A stretch of 64,000 nucleotides of DNA from Phycisphaeraceae bacterium (lineage in GTDB: Bacteria; Planctomycetota; Phycisphaerae; Phycisphaerales; UBA1924), in the NCBI GenBank assembly GCA_019636695.1, contig JAHBXD010000002.1, positions 434,001 through 498,000 of the forward strand, given 5' to 3'. Of this stretch, positions 25,866-34,099 are shown one piece after another. Made by a program: the position numbers and the translations under genes. Below the pieces are notes generated by a model. The model saw only the letters and a list, made by a program, of their open reading frames with translations, was not told the DNA's origin and did no database searches. The first letter of the stretch is position 1; every line of letters begins with the position of its first letter.

Positions 25866-26225
25866 TTGAACATCAAGACTTATCAAGATCTGGTGGTCTG
25901 GCAAAAAGCGAGAATTCTTGCAAAAGCCGTTTACGAGCATACAGCGAGTTTCCCAGCGGATGAACGATTCACCCTGACATCGCAGATGAGACGCGCATCA
26001 ATCGGCGTTGTCAGCAATATCGCGGAGGACTACGGACGTGGCAGCCAGCAGGACTATCTTCGGTTTCTTCGTGTCGCGAGAGGCTCGCTGTACGAACTGG
26101 AATCGCAATGCATCATCGCCGCGGATCTCGGGTACACGGCCGAAACCGCTGTCACAACGATGTTCCGATTCATTGATGATGTCGCTCGCCCGCTCAGCGG
26201 GCTGGTTCGTTCGCTCGAAGCTTAA
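25866..26225 (+). CDS. Four-helix-bundle protein of the 23S rRNA intervening-sequence (S23/IVP) family
   Basis: 119 residues, all helical. MNIKTYQDLVVWQKARILAK, SFPADERFTLTSQMRRASIG, VVSNIAEDYGRGSQQDYLRF and SLYELESQCIIAADLGY match the IVP/avd-like four-helix bundle exactly in order. Members were first noticed inside 23S rRNA intervening sequences, and most are stand-alone with unknown function; some related proteins assist diversity-generating reverse transcriptases, but none is present here. The start codon is TTG 25866. Its base composition is visibly less GC-rich than its neighbours and it is bracketed by inverted heptamer repeats, both suggesting acquisition as a unit. Confidence 0.92.
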   Translation: MNIKTYQDLVVWQKARILAKAVYEHTASFPADERFTLTSQMRRASIGVVSNIAEDYGRGSQQDYLRFLRVARGSLYELESQCIIAADLGYTAETAVTTMFRFIDDVARPLSGLVRSLEA

Positions 26226-26263
26226 GAAGCGCTCCTAATTTTCTCGATTTTATTTTCCGCATA

Positions 26264-26288
26264 TCTCATTGCCTATTGCCCATTGCCC
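26264..26288 (-). repeat. Right arm of inverted heptamer repeat flanking the IVP-family gene
   Basis: Reads, on the minus strand, as three heptamers (GGGCAAT, GGGCAAT, AGGCAAT) then GAGA. It pairs with 25706-25730 and ends 21 bases before the nrdJ start. The two arms enclose 533 bases holding one gene. Confidence 0.85.
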
Positions 26289-26309
26289 CTCTGAAAAGGC
26301 ACGGTCGCC

Positions 26310-29300
26310 ATGAAGATCACCCGCAAGTTCACCAAGGCCGGTTCCGATCCTTTCGCCTCCGTCAAGTGGGTGAAGCGGTCGAGCAAGATTTCCAACCCCG
26401 ACGGCTCGGTCGTCTTTGAGATGAAAGACGCCGAAGTGCCCGAGACGTGGAGCCAGCTCGCCACCGACATCATGGTGAGCAAGTACTTCCGCAAGGCCGG
26501 TGTGCCGCAGGACGGCGGGCCGAACGGGCTGAAGTCGGCCGCGGATATGCCAAACCACGGAGGCGCGAAGGGCAAGAGCGCGCAGAGCGAAACCGGCCCG
26601 GAGACTTCCGCTGCGCAGGTCATCCACCGTCTCGCGGGGTGCTGGCGGCACTGGGGCGAAGCGCACGGCTATTTTGACACGGCGGAGGATGCGCAGGCTT
26701 TCTATGACGAACTTGTCTACATGATGGTGCACCAGATGTGCGCCCCCAACAGCCCGCAGTGGTTCAACACGGGGCTGCACTGGGCCTACGGCATCAGCGG
26801 GCCGGCGCAGGGGCACTGGGTGGTCGATGCGGCCAGCGGCGAAGCGCGGCTCGCGGACGATGCGTACACGCATCCGCAGCCGCACGCGTGCTTCATCCAG
26901 AGCATTGATGACGACCTGGTGAACCCGGGGGGCATCATGGATCTCTGGACGCGCGAGGCGAGGCTCTTTAAATACGGCTCGGGCACGGGCACCAACTTCA
27001 GCACGCTGCGGGCCGAGGGCGAGAAACTTTCGGGCGGCGGGCGTTCGAGCGGGCTGATGAGCTGGCTGAAGATCGGCGATCGGGCCGCCGCGGCGATCAA
27101 GAGCGGCGGGACCACCCGTCGGGCGGCGAAGATGGTCTGCCTCGACATGGACCACCCGGACATCGAAACCTTCGTGAATTGGAAGGTTCGCGAGGAGATC
27201 AAGGTCGCGGCGATGGTCGAGGGGCTGAAGCTGCTCAAGAAGAGCAATGCCGAGATTCGGGAGACGTGCGAGAAGCTCGGCCTCGATCTTGACTACGACT
27301 TCAACGGCGAGGCCTATGCGACGGTAAGCGGGCAGAACAGCAACAACTCGGTGCGCATTCCCGATACGTTCTTTGATGCGCTGGATGCGCACGGTCCGTG
27401 GCACACCCACTGGCGCACCAGCGGCGCCGTGGCCCGCACGTTTGACGCGGGCAAGCTCTGGGATGACATCGCGTATGCCGCGTGGCGGTGCGCTGACCCC
27501 GGCGTGCAATATGACACGACGATCAACGCGTGGCACACCTGCCCGAGCGCCGGACGGATTCATGCAAGCAACCCGTGCTCGGAGTACATGTTCCTCGACA
27601 ACACGGCGTGCAACCTTGCTTCGCTCAACGTGCTGAAGTTCTATGACGATTCGACGCGCACCTTCGACACGGCGGCGTATGAGCACGGGATCGACCTCTG
27701 GACGATCGTGCTGGAGATCAGCGTGCTCATGGCGGCCTTCCCCAGCCGCGAGATCGCCGAGCTTTCGTACCGGTATCGCACGCTCGGGCTGGGATATGCC
27801 AACCTCGGGGCGATGCTGATGCGCGCGGGCATTCCTTATGACTCGGACGAAGCCCGGGCCGTGTGCGCGATGATGACGAGCGTGCTTACCGGCCGGGCCT
27901 ATCGCACGAGCGCGTTGCTTGCAGCCGAACATGGCCCGTTCGCCGGTTTTGCCGATGATCGCGACAACATGCTGCGCGTCATTCGCAACCACCGCCGCGC
28001 AGCGCACGGGGTGGCCCGGACCGCGGGCGAGTGGGAAGACCTGCGGATTCGGCCCGTGCCGATTGATCACGGGCTTGTCCGGTCGGGCCGGATCAACCTG
28101 GCCAACAGCCGCGAACTGCTCGACCGTGCCACGATTGCGTGGGATGAAGCACTGGATCTCGGAGAACAGCACGGGTATCGCAATGCCCAGACCACGGTCA
28201 TCGCCCCCACCGGCACCATCGGCCTGTTGATGGACTGCGACACGACGGGTGTCGAGCCTGATTTTGCGCTTGTCAAGTTCAAGAAGCTCGCGGGAGGCGG
28301 CTATTTCAAGATTGCCAACGCCAGCGTCGAACCGGCCCTCGTAGCGCTCGGATATCCGCAGGCGCAAGTTCGGGCGATCATGACGCACCTGCTGGGGACA
28401 CTTGATCTTGATGTGCCGATGCCCAAGGGCGCCCCCGGCGCCCAGCAGGGCGCAACGCTTGCCCAATGGCTCAGGGGAAAAGGCTTTACCGAGGGCGACC
28501 TTGCGCACGTGGTTTCGAGCCTGCCGAGTGTCTTTGAGCTTCGTTTCGCCTTCGGCTCGTGGGCGCTGGGTGAAGACCTGCTGCAGCGCCTGGGGCTGGA
28601 TGCCGCGCACGCCAAGGCCGACCCGACCTTCAACGCGCTTCGTGCCCTTGGGCTTTCGTGGGCACACATTCAGGAACTCAACGATGCCGTCTGCGGCACG
28701 CAAACGCTCGAAGGTGCTCCGTACCTCAAGGCTGAGCACCTGCCCGTGTTTGATTGCGCCAACCCCTGCGGGCGCACGGGCACGCGATTTATCGCCCCCG
28801 AAGGTCACATTCGCATGATGGCCGCCGCACAGCCTTTCATCACGGGGGCGATCAGCAAGACCATCAACCTGCCCAACTCGGCCACGGTGGAGGACATCAA
28901 GGCGTGCTACCGGTTGTCGTGGGAACTGGGCCTGAAGGCGAACGCGCTGTATCGGGACGGGTGCAAACTGAGCCAGCCGCTCTCGACGAAATCGGACGCC
29001 GCGGAGGACGAGGAGTCTGACGCGGGAAAAGGCGTGACGAAATCGAAGACCTCCTCCGCCACGGAGGTCAAGCCTGCTCTCGCCACGAATGCGGCCTCTG
29101 AATCGTCGGAAGTGATGACGCTTACCTTGTCGGACGAGGACGACGTGTTATCGTCGGCGCCGCGTCCGCACAGGCGGCGTCTGCCGGATACTCGCCGGTC
29201 GTACACGCACAAGTTCAACATTGCGGGGCACGAGGGCTATCTGACCGTCGGGGTGTATGACGACGGCATGCCGGGAGAACTTTTCATCACGATGGCGAAG

Positions 29301-29831
29301 GAAGGCTCGACGATCGGCGGATTGATGGATTCGCTGGGCACGGCGACGAGTGTTGCGCTGCAATACGGCGTGCCGCTGGAGAGTCTTGTCAAGAAGTTCA
29401 CGCATCAGCGTTTTGAGCCCGCGGGCATGACGGCCAATGCCGACATTCCGTTCGCCAAGAGCCTGGTGGATTACATCTTCCGATGGTTGGGGATGCAGTT
29501 CATCCCCGGCTATCGCGAAGCGAACGCTCCGAGGCGATCGAACCCTGATCTTGCGGCCGAGCAACACATTCCCGATCAACTGCCCGTGCAGCGCATCTCG
29601 AATCGGCAGCCCGAGCAGCGCCAGGTTCGGCCGGCGCCGAACGAGGGCGCTCGGGTTGTCGAACACAGTTCGGCAGCATTCACCATGGTGAGCGTGCATG
29701 CTGAAACGCTGAGCGTCGCCCTTGATGCCGCAGGAGACGCGCCGCCGTGTGATGTGTGCGGCACGATCACTGTTCGATCGGGGACGTGTTACAAGTGCCT
29801 GAATTGCGGGAACAGCATGGGATGCAGTTGA
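26310..29831 (+). CDS. nrdJ: Adenosylcobalamin-dependent (class II) ribonucleotide reductase
   Basis: 1173 residues. It reduces ribonucleotides to deoxyribonucleotides using a 5'-deoxyadenosyl radical from B12, independent of oxygen. The active-site element NPCSEYMF begins at residue 421 and is followed by LDNTACNLASLNVLKF. APTGTIGLLMDCDTTGVEP and later KTINLPNSATVEDI are standard. A linker rich in Ser/Glu/Lys (about 900-950) leads to the C-terminal domain (FNIAGHEGYLTVGVYDDG, GGLMDSLGTATSVALQYG) and a Cys-rich end (CDVCGTITVRSGTCYKCLNC) needed for re-reduction. Length is normal for long class II enzymes, with no intein. No NrdR box was recognised upstream. A structured stretch and a terminator follow it. 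Confidence 0.97.
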   Translation: MKITRKFTKAGSDPFASVKWVKRSSKISNPDGSVVFEMKDAEVPETWSQLATDIMVSKYFRKAGVPQDGGPNGLKSAADMPNHGGAKGKSAQSETGPETSAAQVIHRLAGCWRHWGEAHGYFDTAEDAQAFYDELVYMMVHQMCAPNSPQWFNTGLHWAYGISGPAQGHWVVDAASGEARLADDAYTHPQPHACFIQSIDDDLVNPGGIMDLWTREARLFKYGSGTGTNFSTLRAEGEKLSGGGRSSGLMSWLKIGDRAAAAIKSGGTTRRAAKMVCLDMDHPDIETFVNWKVREEIKVAAMVEGLKLLKKSNAEIRETCEKLGLDLDYDFNGEAYATVSGQNSNNSVRIPDTFFDALDAHGPWHTHWRTSGAVARTFDAGKLWDDIAYAAWRCADPGVQYDTTINAWHTCPSAGRIHASNPCSEYMFLDNTACNLASLNVLKFYDDSTRTFDTAAYEHGIDLWTIVLEISVLMAAFPSREIAELSYRYRTLGLGYANLGAMLMRAGIPYDSDEARAVCAMMTSVLTGRAYRTSALLAAEHGPFAGFADDRDNMLRVIRNHRRAAHGVARTAGEWEDLRIRPVPIDHGLVRSGRINLANSRELLDRATIAWDEALDLGEQHGYRNAQTTVIAPTGTIGLLMDCDTTGVEPDFALVKFKKLAGGGYFKIANASVEPALVALGYPQAQVRAIMTHLLGTLDLDVPMPKGAPGAQQGATLAQWLRGKGFTEGDLAHVVSSLPSVFELRFAFGSWALGEDLLQRLGLDAAHAKADPTFNALRALGLSWAHIQELNDAVCGTQTLEGAPYLKAEHLPVFDCANPCGRTGTRFIAPEGHIRMMAAAQPFITGAISKTINLPNSATVEDIKACYRLSWELGLKANALYRDGCKLSQPLSTKSDAAEDEESDAGKGVTKSKTSSATEVKPALATNAASESSEVMTLTLSDEDDVLSSAPRPHRRRLPDTRRSYTHKFNIAGHEGYLTVGVYDDGMPGELFITMAKEGSTIGGLMDSLGTATSVALQYGVPLESLVKKFTHQRFEPAGMTANADIPFAKSLVDYIFRWLGMQFIPGYREANAPRRSNPDLAAEQHIPDQLPVQRISNRQPEQRQVRPAPNEGARVVEHSSAAFTMVSVHAETLSVALDAAGDAPPCDVCGTITVRSGTCYKCLNCGNSMGCS

Positions 29832-29846
29832 TTGTGCGGTCGCGGG

Positions 29847-30136
29847 CGGGCAAAGCCCGTTCGGAATCGACGCGGAGCGTCTGGGTCAGGAAGCGGATGG
29901 AAGACTGCGCTGGGCGGCGGCCAGGAAGTGCCCCCCCACACTCGAGCCGGGCCAGAGGATTCGGCCCCGCCGGGAGGGAACGGAAGACCACTGACCCAGA
30001 CACTGCCGCGGCACGATCGGATTCTGCCTCCCGGCGACAGCCCACCACATCGGAGGCGGTCCCCTCTTTCGGGGGTTGATCGTTTCCGAGCCTCCCTAGC
30101 CCCTGGGTGCTCCCACCAGCACTCGGGGGCGTTTTT
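29847..30136 (+). ncRNA. Possible structured RNA (3' UTR or small RNA) after nrdJ
   Basis: The stretch holds CGGGC-AAA-GCCCG (29847-29859), then GTCTGGGTCAG (29879-29889) complementary to CTGACCCAGAC (29991-30001). A second pair, CGCCGGGAGG (29968-29977) with CCTCCCGGCG (30027-30036), crosses the first in a pseudoknot arrangement. Nested hairpins GGAGGC / GCCTCC and CCCC / GGGG and an intrinsic terminator complete it. No known family (RNase P, tmRNA, 6S, SRP RNA, cobalamin riboswitch) fits. It may be the nrdJ 3' UTR. Confidence 0.3.
30100..30136 (+). terminator. Intrinsic terminator downstream of nrdJ
   Basis: CCCCTGGGTGCT pairs with AGCACTCGGGGG over 12 positions (two G-T) around a 6-base loop, followed by CG and five T. 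A strong rho-independent terminator 268 bases after the nrdJ stop. The remaining 320 bases to the next start hold only the leader hairpin GGCCACC / GGTGGCC (30405-30428). Confidence 0.85.
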
Positions 30137-30462
30137 GTTATCAGACCTGATCTCAACAACGCGTTCTGCGTGGATCTCCTGACTGTTGCTGATTCACTGG
30201 GCGGGCATGGCCGATAGCCCATAGGGGATTTGGCGGGGTTGCCTGCTTTCGGAAACCGCTCATTTTCCAAACATCATGGGCGTAGCCAGCGACAAATTGG
30301 ATGATTCCTCACGCGATTTTGCGAGATTTTTCTCCATCGACTGGCAGCGCCCGATTCCTGGGGCATCTTCCACCTGTACGAGCGGCGATGTTGCGCCGGA
30401 GGTGGGCCACCGCTCCGCAGTGGTGGCCATTGAGTGAGAGCCTGGAGAAGGGAGATCGTTTC

Positions 30463-31143
30463 ATGCACAAGATCAGCCTGATTGCCGCGGGTGTTATCGC
30501 GACGGCCGGGACGGCCGCGACCGCGACGGTGACGTTGACCTACGGGTTTACGGATCTCAGCGGGGCGTATGCGATGAACGACCCATCGAACCCGAACCTC
30601 GGGGGAAGTTTTTCGGCGATGGCGGGCGTCACCTCGGCAGGTGATGTGACGCGCCTGGCCACCCCGGGCGGGACAGCGACGTTCCTTGATGATTTCGTGA
30701 ACCGGAATGCGTTTGCCGACGTGGCGATCAACATCAGCGTTTTCAACCGCGTGGGCATGCTGGCGCAGGGTTCGGGAACCTTCACGATCACAGACGCGGA
30801 CGGCGACCAGCTTATCGGCGACATCGACGGAACATGGATCGGCGGCTCGCTCGGCGTGTACTTCAACGGCGACCTGAGCAACGTGCGATTCGTCAACGTT
30901 TCGACGGTGAACAACACGTTTGACGGCGTGGACGGTGGTTCGTTCGGCATGGATCTGCCCGGGCAGGAGCCGTTCATCGGCGCGTATGTCCAGCTCTTCC
31001 TCCGCACGGGCAACATGGGCTTCTTCGGCCGCGACTTCTCAGGCATCAGCGTGCAGGCCGCGGGCGAGATCATTCCCGCCCCTGGCAGCCTGGCGCTTGC
31101 CGGCGTGGCGGGCCTTCTGGCGATCCGCCGTCGGCGTGCGTGA
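30463..31143 (+). CDS. Exported protein with C-terminal sorting tail, 'GFTDL' family, subtype 1
   Basis: 226 residues. The signal peptide MHKISLIAAGVIATAGTAAT is followed by a beta-rich body. The tail (IPAPGSLALAGVAGLLAIRRRRA) has Pro-Ala-Pro-Gly, a hydrophobic helix and an Arg run, the layout of PEP-CTERM-type sorting signals. Core motifs shared with three other genes in this window: TYGFTDLSGAY near the N-terminus, SAGDVTRL, GTFTITDADGD, GDIDGTWIGGSLGVYFNGDL and FDGVDGGSFG. It pairs best with the minus-strand gene ending at 36459 (FVNRNAFADV, QLFLRTG). GGAG lies 8 to 10 bases before the ATG. Surface or extracellular function is inferred; the body matches no family I know. Confidence 0.8.
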   Translation: MHKISLIAAGVIATAGTAATATVTLTYGFTDLSGAYAMNDPSNPNLGGSFSAMAGVTSAGDVTRLATPGGTATFLDDFVNRNAFADVAINISVFNRVGMLAQGSGTFTITDADGDQLIGDIDGTWIGGSLGVYFNGDLSNVRFVNVSTVNNTFDGVDGGSFGMDLPGQEPFIGAYVQLFLRTGNMGFFGRDFSGISVQAAGEIIPAPGSLALAGVAGLLAIRRRRA

Positions 31144-31331
31144 GGTGTTCGGTTCGGTGTGTGACAGATACGCGGATGACGAGCGAGCCGCGTGACTGAA
31201 TCTGGTATCTCGGTTGGCGGTTTGCTCGATTGTTTGAAAAAGTGAAAGCAGCGGATCGGTGCTCCGGTCCTTCAACGTTCGAAGAACAACATTCCGGTCG
31301 AGGGCCGGAGGCAGAAAGGGGAGAGTTGAAT

Positions 31332-31982
31332 ATGCGTCAGACCATGCGACTTGTTGCGGCAGCGGGCATCGCGGCGATCGCCTCGCACGCGAGCGCCGAT
31401 GCCATCGTGACCTTCGGTTTCACCGACCTTGCCGGGTTCTATGACCACGGCACGGGTATTTTCACCGCGGCCGATGCGGCGAACACCTCGGGCGACGTGA
31501 CCCGGGCCGATCCTCACAGCAGCGCGTACTACGACGTGGGGTTCAGCGGCATGGGCATGGCGGCGGTGACCTTCGCGGTTGACGTTGTGCCGATTTCGGC
31601 CACGCTTGCCTCGGGCACCGGCACGTTCTCCATCGTTGACAACAACGGCGACACGATCACCGGCGACATCACCGGCACGTGGATCGCCGGCGCCTTGGGT
31701 GTCTTCTTCAACGGCGACCTGTTGAACGTCGTCTTTACCGATATTTCGGGCGACGGCACCTTCGACGGGCCGGCCGGCGGCTCGTTCGGCACCGACCTTC
31801 CCGGCGCGGCTCCGTACATCGGCGCCATCGTCCAGCTCTTCATTCCGCCGGGCGGCAACTTCTTCAGCAGCAGCTTTGACGTTGAGACGGTCCAGGTTCT
31901 CGGCGAGATCATCCCGACCCCCGCCACGGCCGCGTTGCTCGGTCTGGCCGGTCTGGGCCTGACCCGCCGCCGCCGCGCCTGA
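31332..31982 (+). CDS. Exported protein with C-terminal sorting tail, 'GFTDL' family, subtype 2
   Basis: 216 residues, 188 bases after its paralogue. Signal peptide MRQTMRLVAAAGIAAIASHA, shared core (FGFTDLAGFYDHGTG, SGDVTRADP, GTFSIVDNNGD, GDITGTWIAGALGVFFNGDL, FDGPAGGSFGTDLPG), subtype-2 features YYDVGFSGMG and NFFSSSFDVETVQVLGEI, and a tail IIPTPATAALLGLAGLGLTRRRRA. It pairs best with the minus-strand gene 37380-38027. The GGGGAG Shine-Dalgarno lies 9 bases before the ATG at 31332. It is followed directly by a strong terminator, so it may end a two-gene unit with the preceding paralogue. Confidence 0.8.
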   Translation: MRQTMRLVAAAGIAAIASHASADAIVTFGFTDLAGFYDHGTGIFTAADAANTSGDVTRADPHSSAYYDVGFSGMGMAAVTFAVDVVPISATLASGTGTFSIVDNNGDTITGDITGTWIAGALGVFFNGDLLNVVFTDISGDGTFDGPAGGSFGTDLPGAAPYIGAIVQLFIPPGGNFFSSSFDVETVQVLGEIIPTPATAALLGLAGLGLTRRRRA

Positions 31983-32010
31983 TCGGCCTCTCTCTGCTCC
32001 TTGAGACTCT

Positions 32011-32042
32011 GCACCCCCGGGCGACCGGGGGGTGTTGTTTTT
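32011..32042 (+). terminator. Intrinsic terminator after the second GFTDL-family gene
   Basis: CACCCCCGG and CCGGGGGGTG form a stem with one bulged G around a 4-base loop, followed by TTGTTTTT. It separates the GFTDL pair from the FmdB-like gene. Confidence 0.8.
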
Positions 32043-32100
32043 GCTTATGGGTTTTGGGCCTGCGACGGGCCGGACGCCCGCATTTCGCCTAGCGTTTTCC

Positions 32101-32337
32101 ATGCCGATCTACGAGTACATCTGCCCGGATGATGGAGAAGTCATCGAACTGCTGCGACCGATGTCGCAGGCCGACGATCCAGTGCACGATCCACGCGGAC
32201 TCGGCCGCACGTTCGTTCGCAAGCATTCGACGTTTGCCTCCCGCGGCGCCGCCGACAACACGCGTGCCTCCGGCACCGGTCTTCCGATGCATCAATGCGG
32301 TCGATGCGGCAAACCTGGGGGAGGGTGCGGCGGCTGA
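32101..32337 (+). CDS. FmdB-like putative zinc-ribbon protein, divergent
   Basis: 78 residues beginning MPIYEYICPDDGEVIELLRPMS, the typical opening of the FmdB/CxxC_CxxC_SSSS regulatory-protein family, and ending CGRCGKPGGGCGG. In the family the first Cys is part of a CxxC knuckle; here it reads CPDDG, so one expected Cys is missing, while a later CxxC is present. Metal binding may therefore differ from the standard ribbon. The start ATG 32101 aligns with the family N-terminus; an in-frame ATG farther upstream has no homology. It precedes the flippase-like gene by 48 bases, which may reflect co-transcription. Function of the family is poorly known. Confidence 0.7.
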   Translation: MPIYEYICPDDGEVIELLRPMSQADDPVHDPRGLGRTFVRKHSTFASRGAADNTRASGTGLPMHQCGRCGKPGGGCGG

Positions 32338-32385
32338 ACCCCATTCGTGGACCGCGCGGTCGAATGACCGGCGCGTGCGATCGCC

Positions 32386-34017
32386 GTGAGCCAATCGCCC
32401 CCCGTCAAGTCGGTCGACGCCCCCGCCAAGCGCTCTCGCTTGTGGCGGGTTGTCTCTATCTCGCTTCGTATCATCGTGCCGGCCGCGGTTCTGGCGTTTG
32501 TGTGGAAAGAACTGCAACGCATCGACATTGACAAAACTAGGATCGCCATTGAGGCGGCTGACGCGCGGCTCGTCATCGCGGCGGGCATCATTGCGATTCT
32601 GGGTGTCTGCGTGATGGGGTTCTATGACGCCTTGGCCATGCCCGCCGGATCGACCATGCGATTCCTGAAACGTTGGCGGCTCGGGTCGATCATCTTCGCG
32701 TGGATGAATCTGCTGACGATCGGCCCGATCGGCGGGCCGGCCCTTCGGTTGTTCTTTTATCGCCGCGCGGGCATCGCCACGGGCGACATTGTCGCGGGGC
32801 TTGCGCGGTTGTATGTCGGGGTCAATGCGGGGCTTGTCGGTTGGGGAACGGCCGCGCTGCTGCCCCTGGGCGAAAGCGCCGGGGCGACGCTTGTGCGCTG
32901 CCTTGTCGCCGCGGTGCTTACCCCCGCGGCCGCCGTCATTCCCGCGTTGTCGCCACCTCTGCGGCGGTTGCTGAAACTTCCGGAGGGCGCAACGCGCCGG
33001 CTGGCCCTGCTCGGGTGCGTCAGTTTCGTCGACTGGCTCTGCGTGATTCTCGCTTTCTCTTTCTGCGCGCGTGCGGCGGGGGTTGATGCGCCGCTCGACC
33101 TGCTGACGCGGGCGTTCCTGCTCGGTCAGGTGGCGGGCATCATGAGCATGATCCCGGGCGGGCTGGGCGCGGCCGACGGCATCTGGCTACGCGTCACGAC
33201 CGCATCGGGAGAAGGCGCCGACATCGCCGCGGCCATGGTCGTGCTCTTCCGTACGACGTATTACCTTGTGCCGTGGTTTCTTTCGGCGCTTGCGCTTTAT
33301 GTGATGTTCGCCGAGCGCTCAGCCGGCGCGATGCAGTTGCAGCGACGGGTCGTCGCGGTCATCACCGTATGCGCCGGGTTGCTCCTGCTGCTGAGCGCCG
33401 CCATTCCCGAGCTTCCGGACGACATTCGCACAGTCCGACGCCACGTGCCCCTCGCGGCTATCGAACTTTCCCACATTCTCGGTGTCATCGCAGCGATCGT
33501 GATGATTCTCGTCGCCCGAGGTCTTTCGCAGGGGTATCGCGGGGCCTACCGCATTACCCTGGGGTCGGTCATCGCGGCGGGCATCTCGCACCTTGTCCAC
33601 GAGTTTGACATTGAGAACGCCCTGCTCACGCTCATCGTCGCCGTGCTGCTTTTCGGCGCTCGACGAAGTTTCACGCAAACCGGCCGTCTGCCCCGGGGCA
33701 TGGAATACACGCTCGCGGCGATCGCCGCCATCGGCGTCTTTTTCGCCATGCCCGGGATGCTGGCGCTGCGGCGTTCCCCTCCTCTGGGTGAAGTCTGGTC
33801 GACGTACCGCCTCGATGCGCACGGCGTGCGGTTTCTTCGCGCGCTGATGATCGCCGGCGGCCTGGCCTTTGCCGCCTTGGTCGTGCAGGCCCTGCGGCCG
33901 CGGATGCTCAATCCACCAACCCCGGTCGAGCCGACGGACATCGAAGCCGACGGGAACACTCCCCCCACTCCTCCGCCTGCAGAGGCCCAGGACCGCCGCA
34001 CGGAATCGCCGTCCTGA
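32386..34017 (+). CDS. MprF-type flippase-like integral membrane protein
   Basis: 543 residues with about 12 or more membrane segments. The first two thirds resemble the lysylphosphatidylglycerol synthase transmembrane region (UPF0104/MprF N-terminal): ASLLRIIVP-type lead, MNLLTIGPIGGPALRLFFYRR, GVDAPLDLLTRAFLLGQVAGIMSMIPGGLGAADG and VVLFRTTYYLVPWFLSALAL are hallmarks. The aminoacyl transferase domain of full MprF is absent, so it is more like a lipid flippase or transporter. The C-terminal third carries further helices and an acidic Pro-rich tail. The start is GTG 32386 with no strong Shine-Dalgarno. Substrate unknown. Confidence 0.82.
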   Translation: MSQSPPVKSVDAPAKRSRLWRVVSISLRIIVPAAVLAFVWKELQRIDIDKTRIAIEAADARLVIAAGIIAILGVCVMGFYDALAMPAGSTMRFLKRWRLGSIIFAWMNLLTIGPIGGPALRLFFYRRAGIATGDIVAGLARLYVGVNAGLVGWGTAALLPLGESAGATLVRCLVAAVLTPAAAVIPALSPPLRRLLKLPEGATRRLALLGCVSFVDWLCVILAFSFCARAAGVDAPLDLLTRAFLLGQVAGIMSMIPGGLGAADGIWLRVTTASGEGADIAAAMVVLFRTTYYLVPWFLSALALYVMFAERSAGAMQLQRRVVAVITVCAGLLLLLSAAIPELPDDIRTVRRHVPLAAIELSHILGVIAAIVMILVARGLSQGYRGAYRITLGSVIAAGISHLVHEFDIENALLTLIVAVLLFGARRSFTQTGRLPRGMEYTLAAIAAIGVFFAMPGMLALRRSPPLGEVWSTYRLDAHGVRFLRALMIAGGLAFAALVVQALRPRMLNPPTPVEPTDIEADGNTPPTPPPAEAQDRRTESPS

Positions 34018-34099
34018 TCTCACACGAAGCCGGGCAGTTGCCGCGCAATCGTGCGCCACCCCCTTGCCAGGCCGCTCGGCGGGCGGTAGGCTCTCGCCC

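Noticed and set aside
25866..26225. Avd component of a diversity-generating retroelement
   Set aside because: The fold family is related, but no reverse transcriptase, template repeat or variable repeat is present nearby.
26250..28808. Minus-strand frame of about 850 codons opposite nrdJ
   Set aside because: Arg-rich composition without domains; class II reductase motifs on the plus strand are unambiguous.
29847..30136. Identification of the post-nrdJ structure as RNase P RNA, tmRNA, 6S, SRP RNA or cobalamin riboswitch
   Set aside because: None of the conserved primary-sequence blocks of these RNAs is present; only the folding potential supports an RNA.
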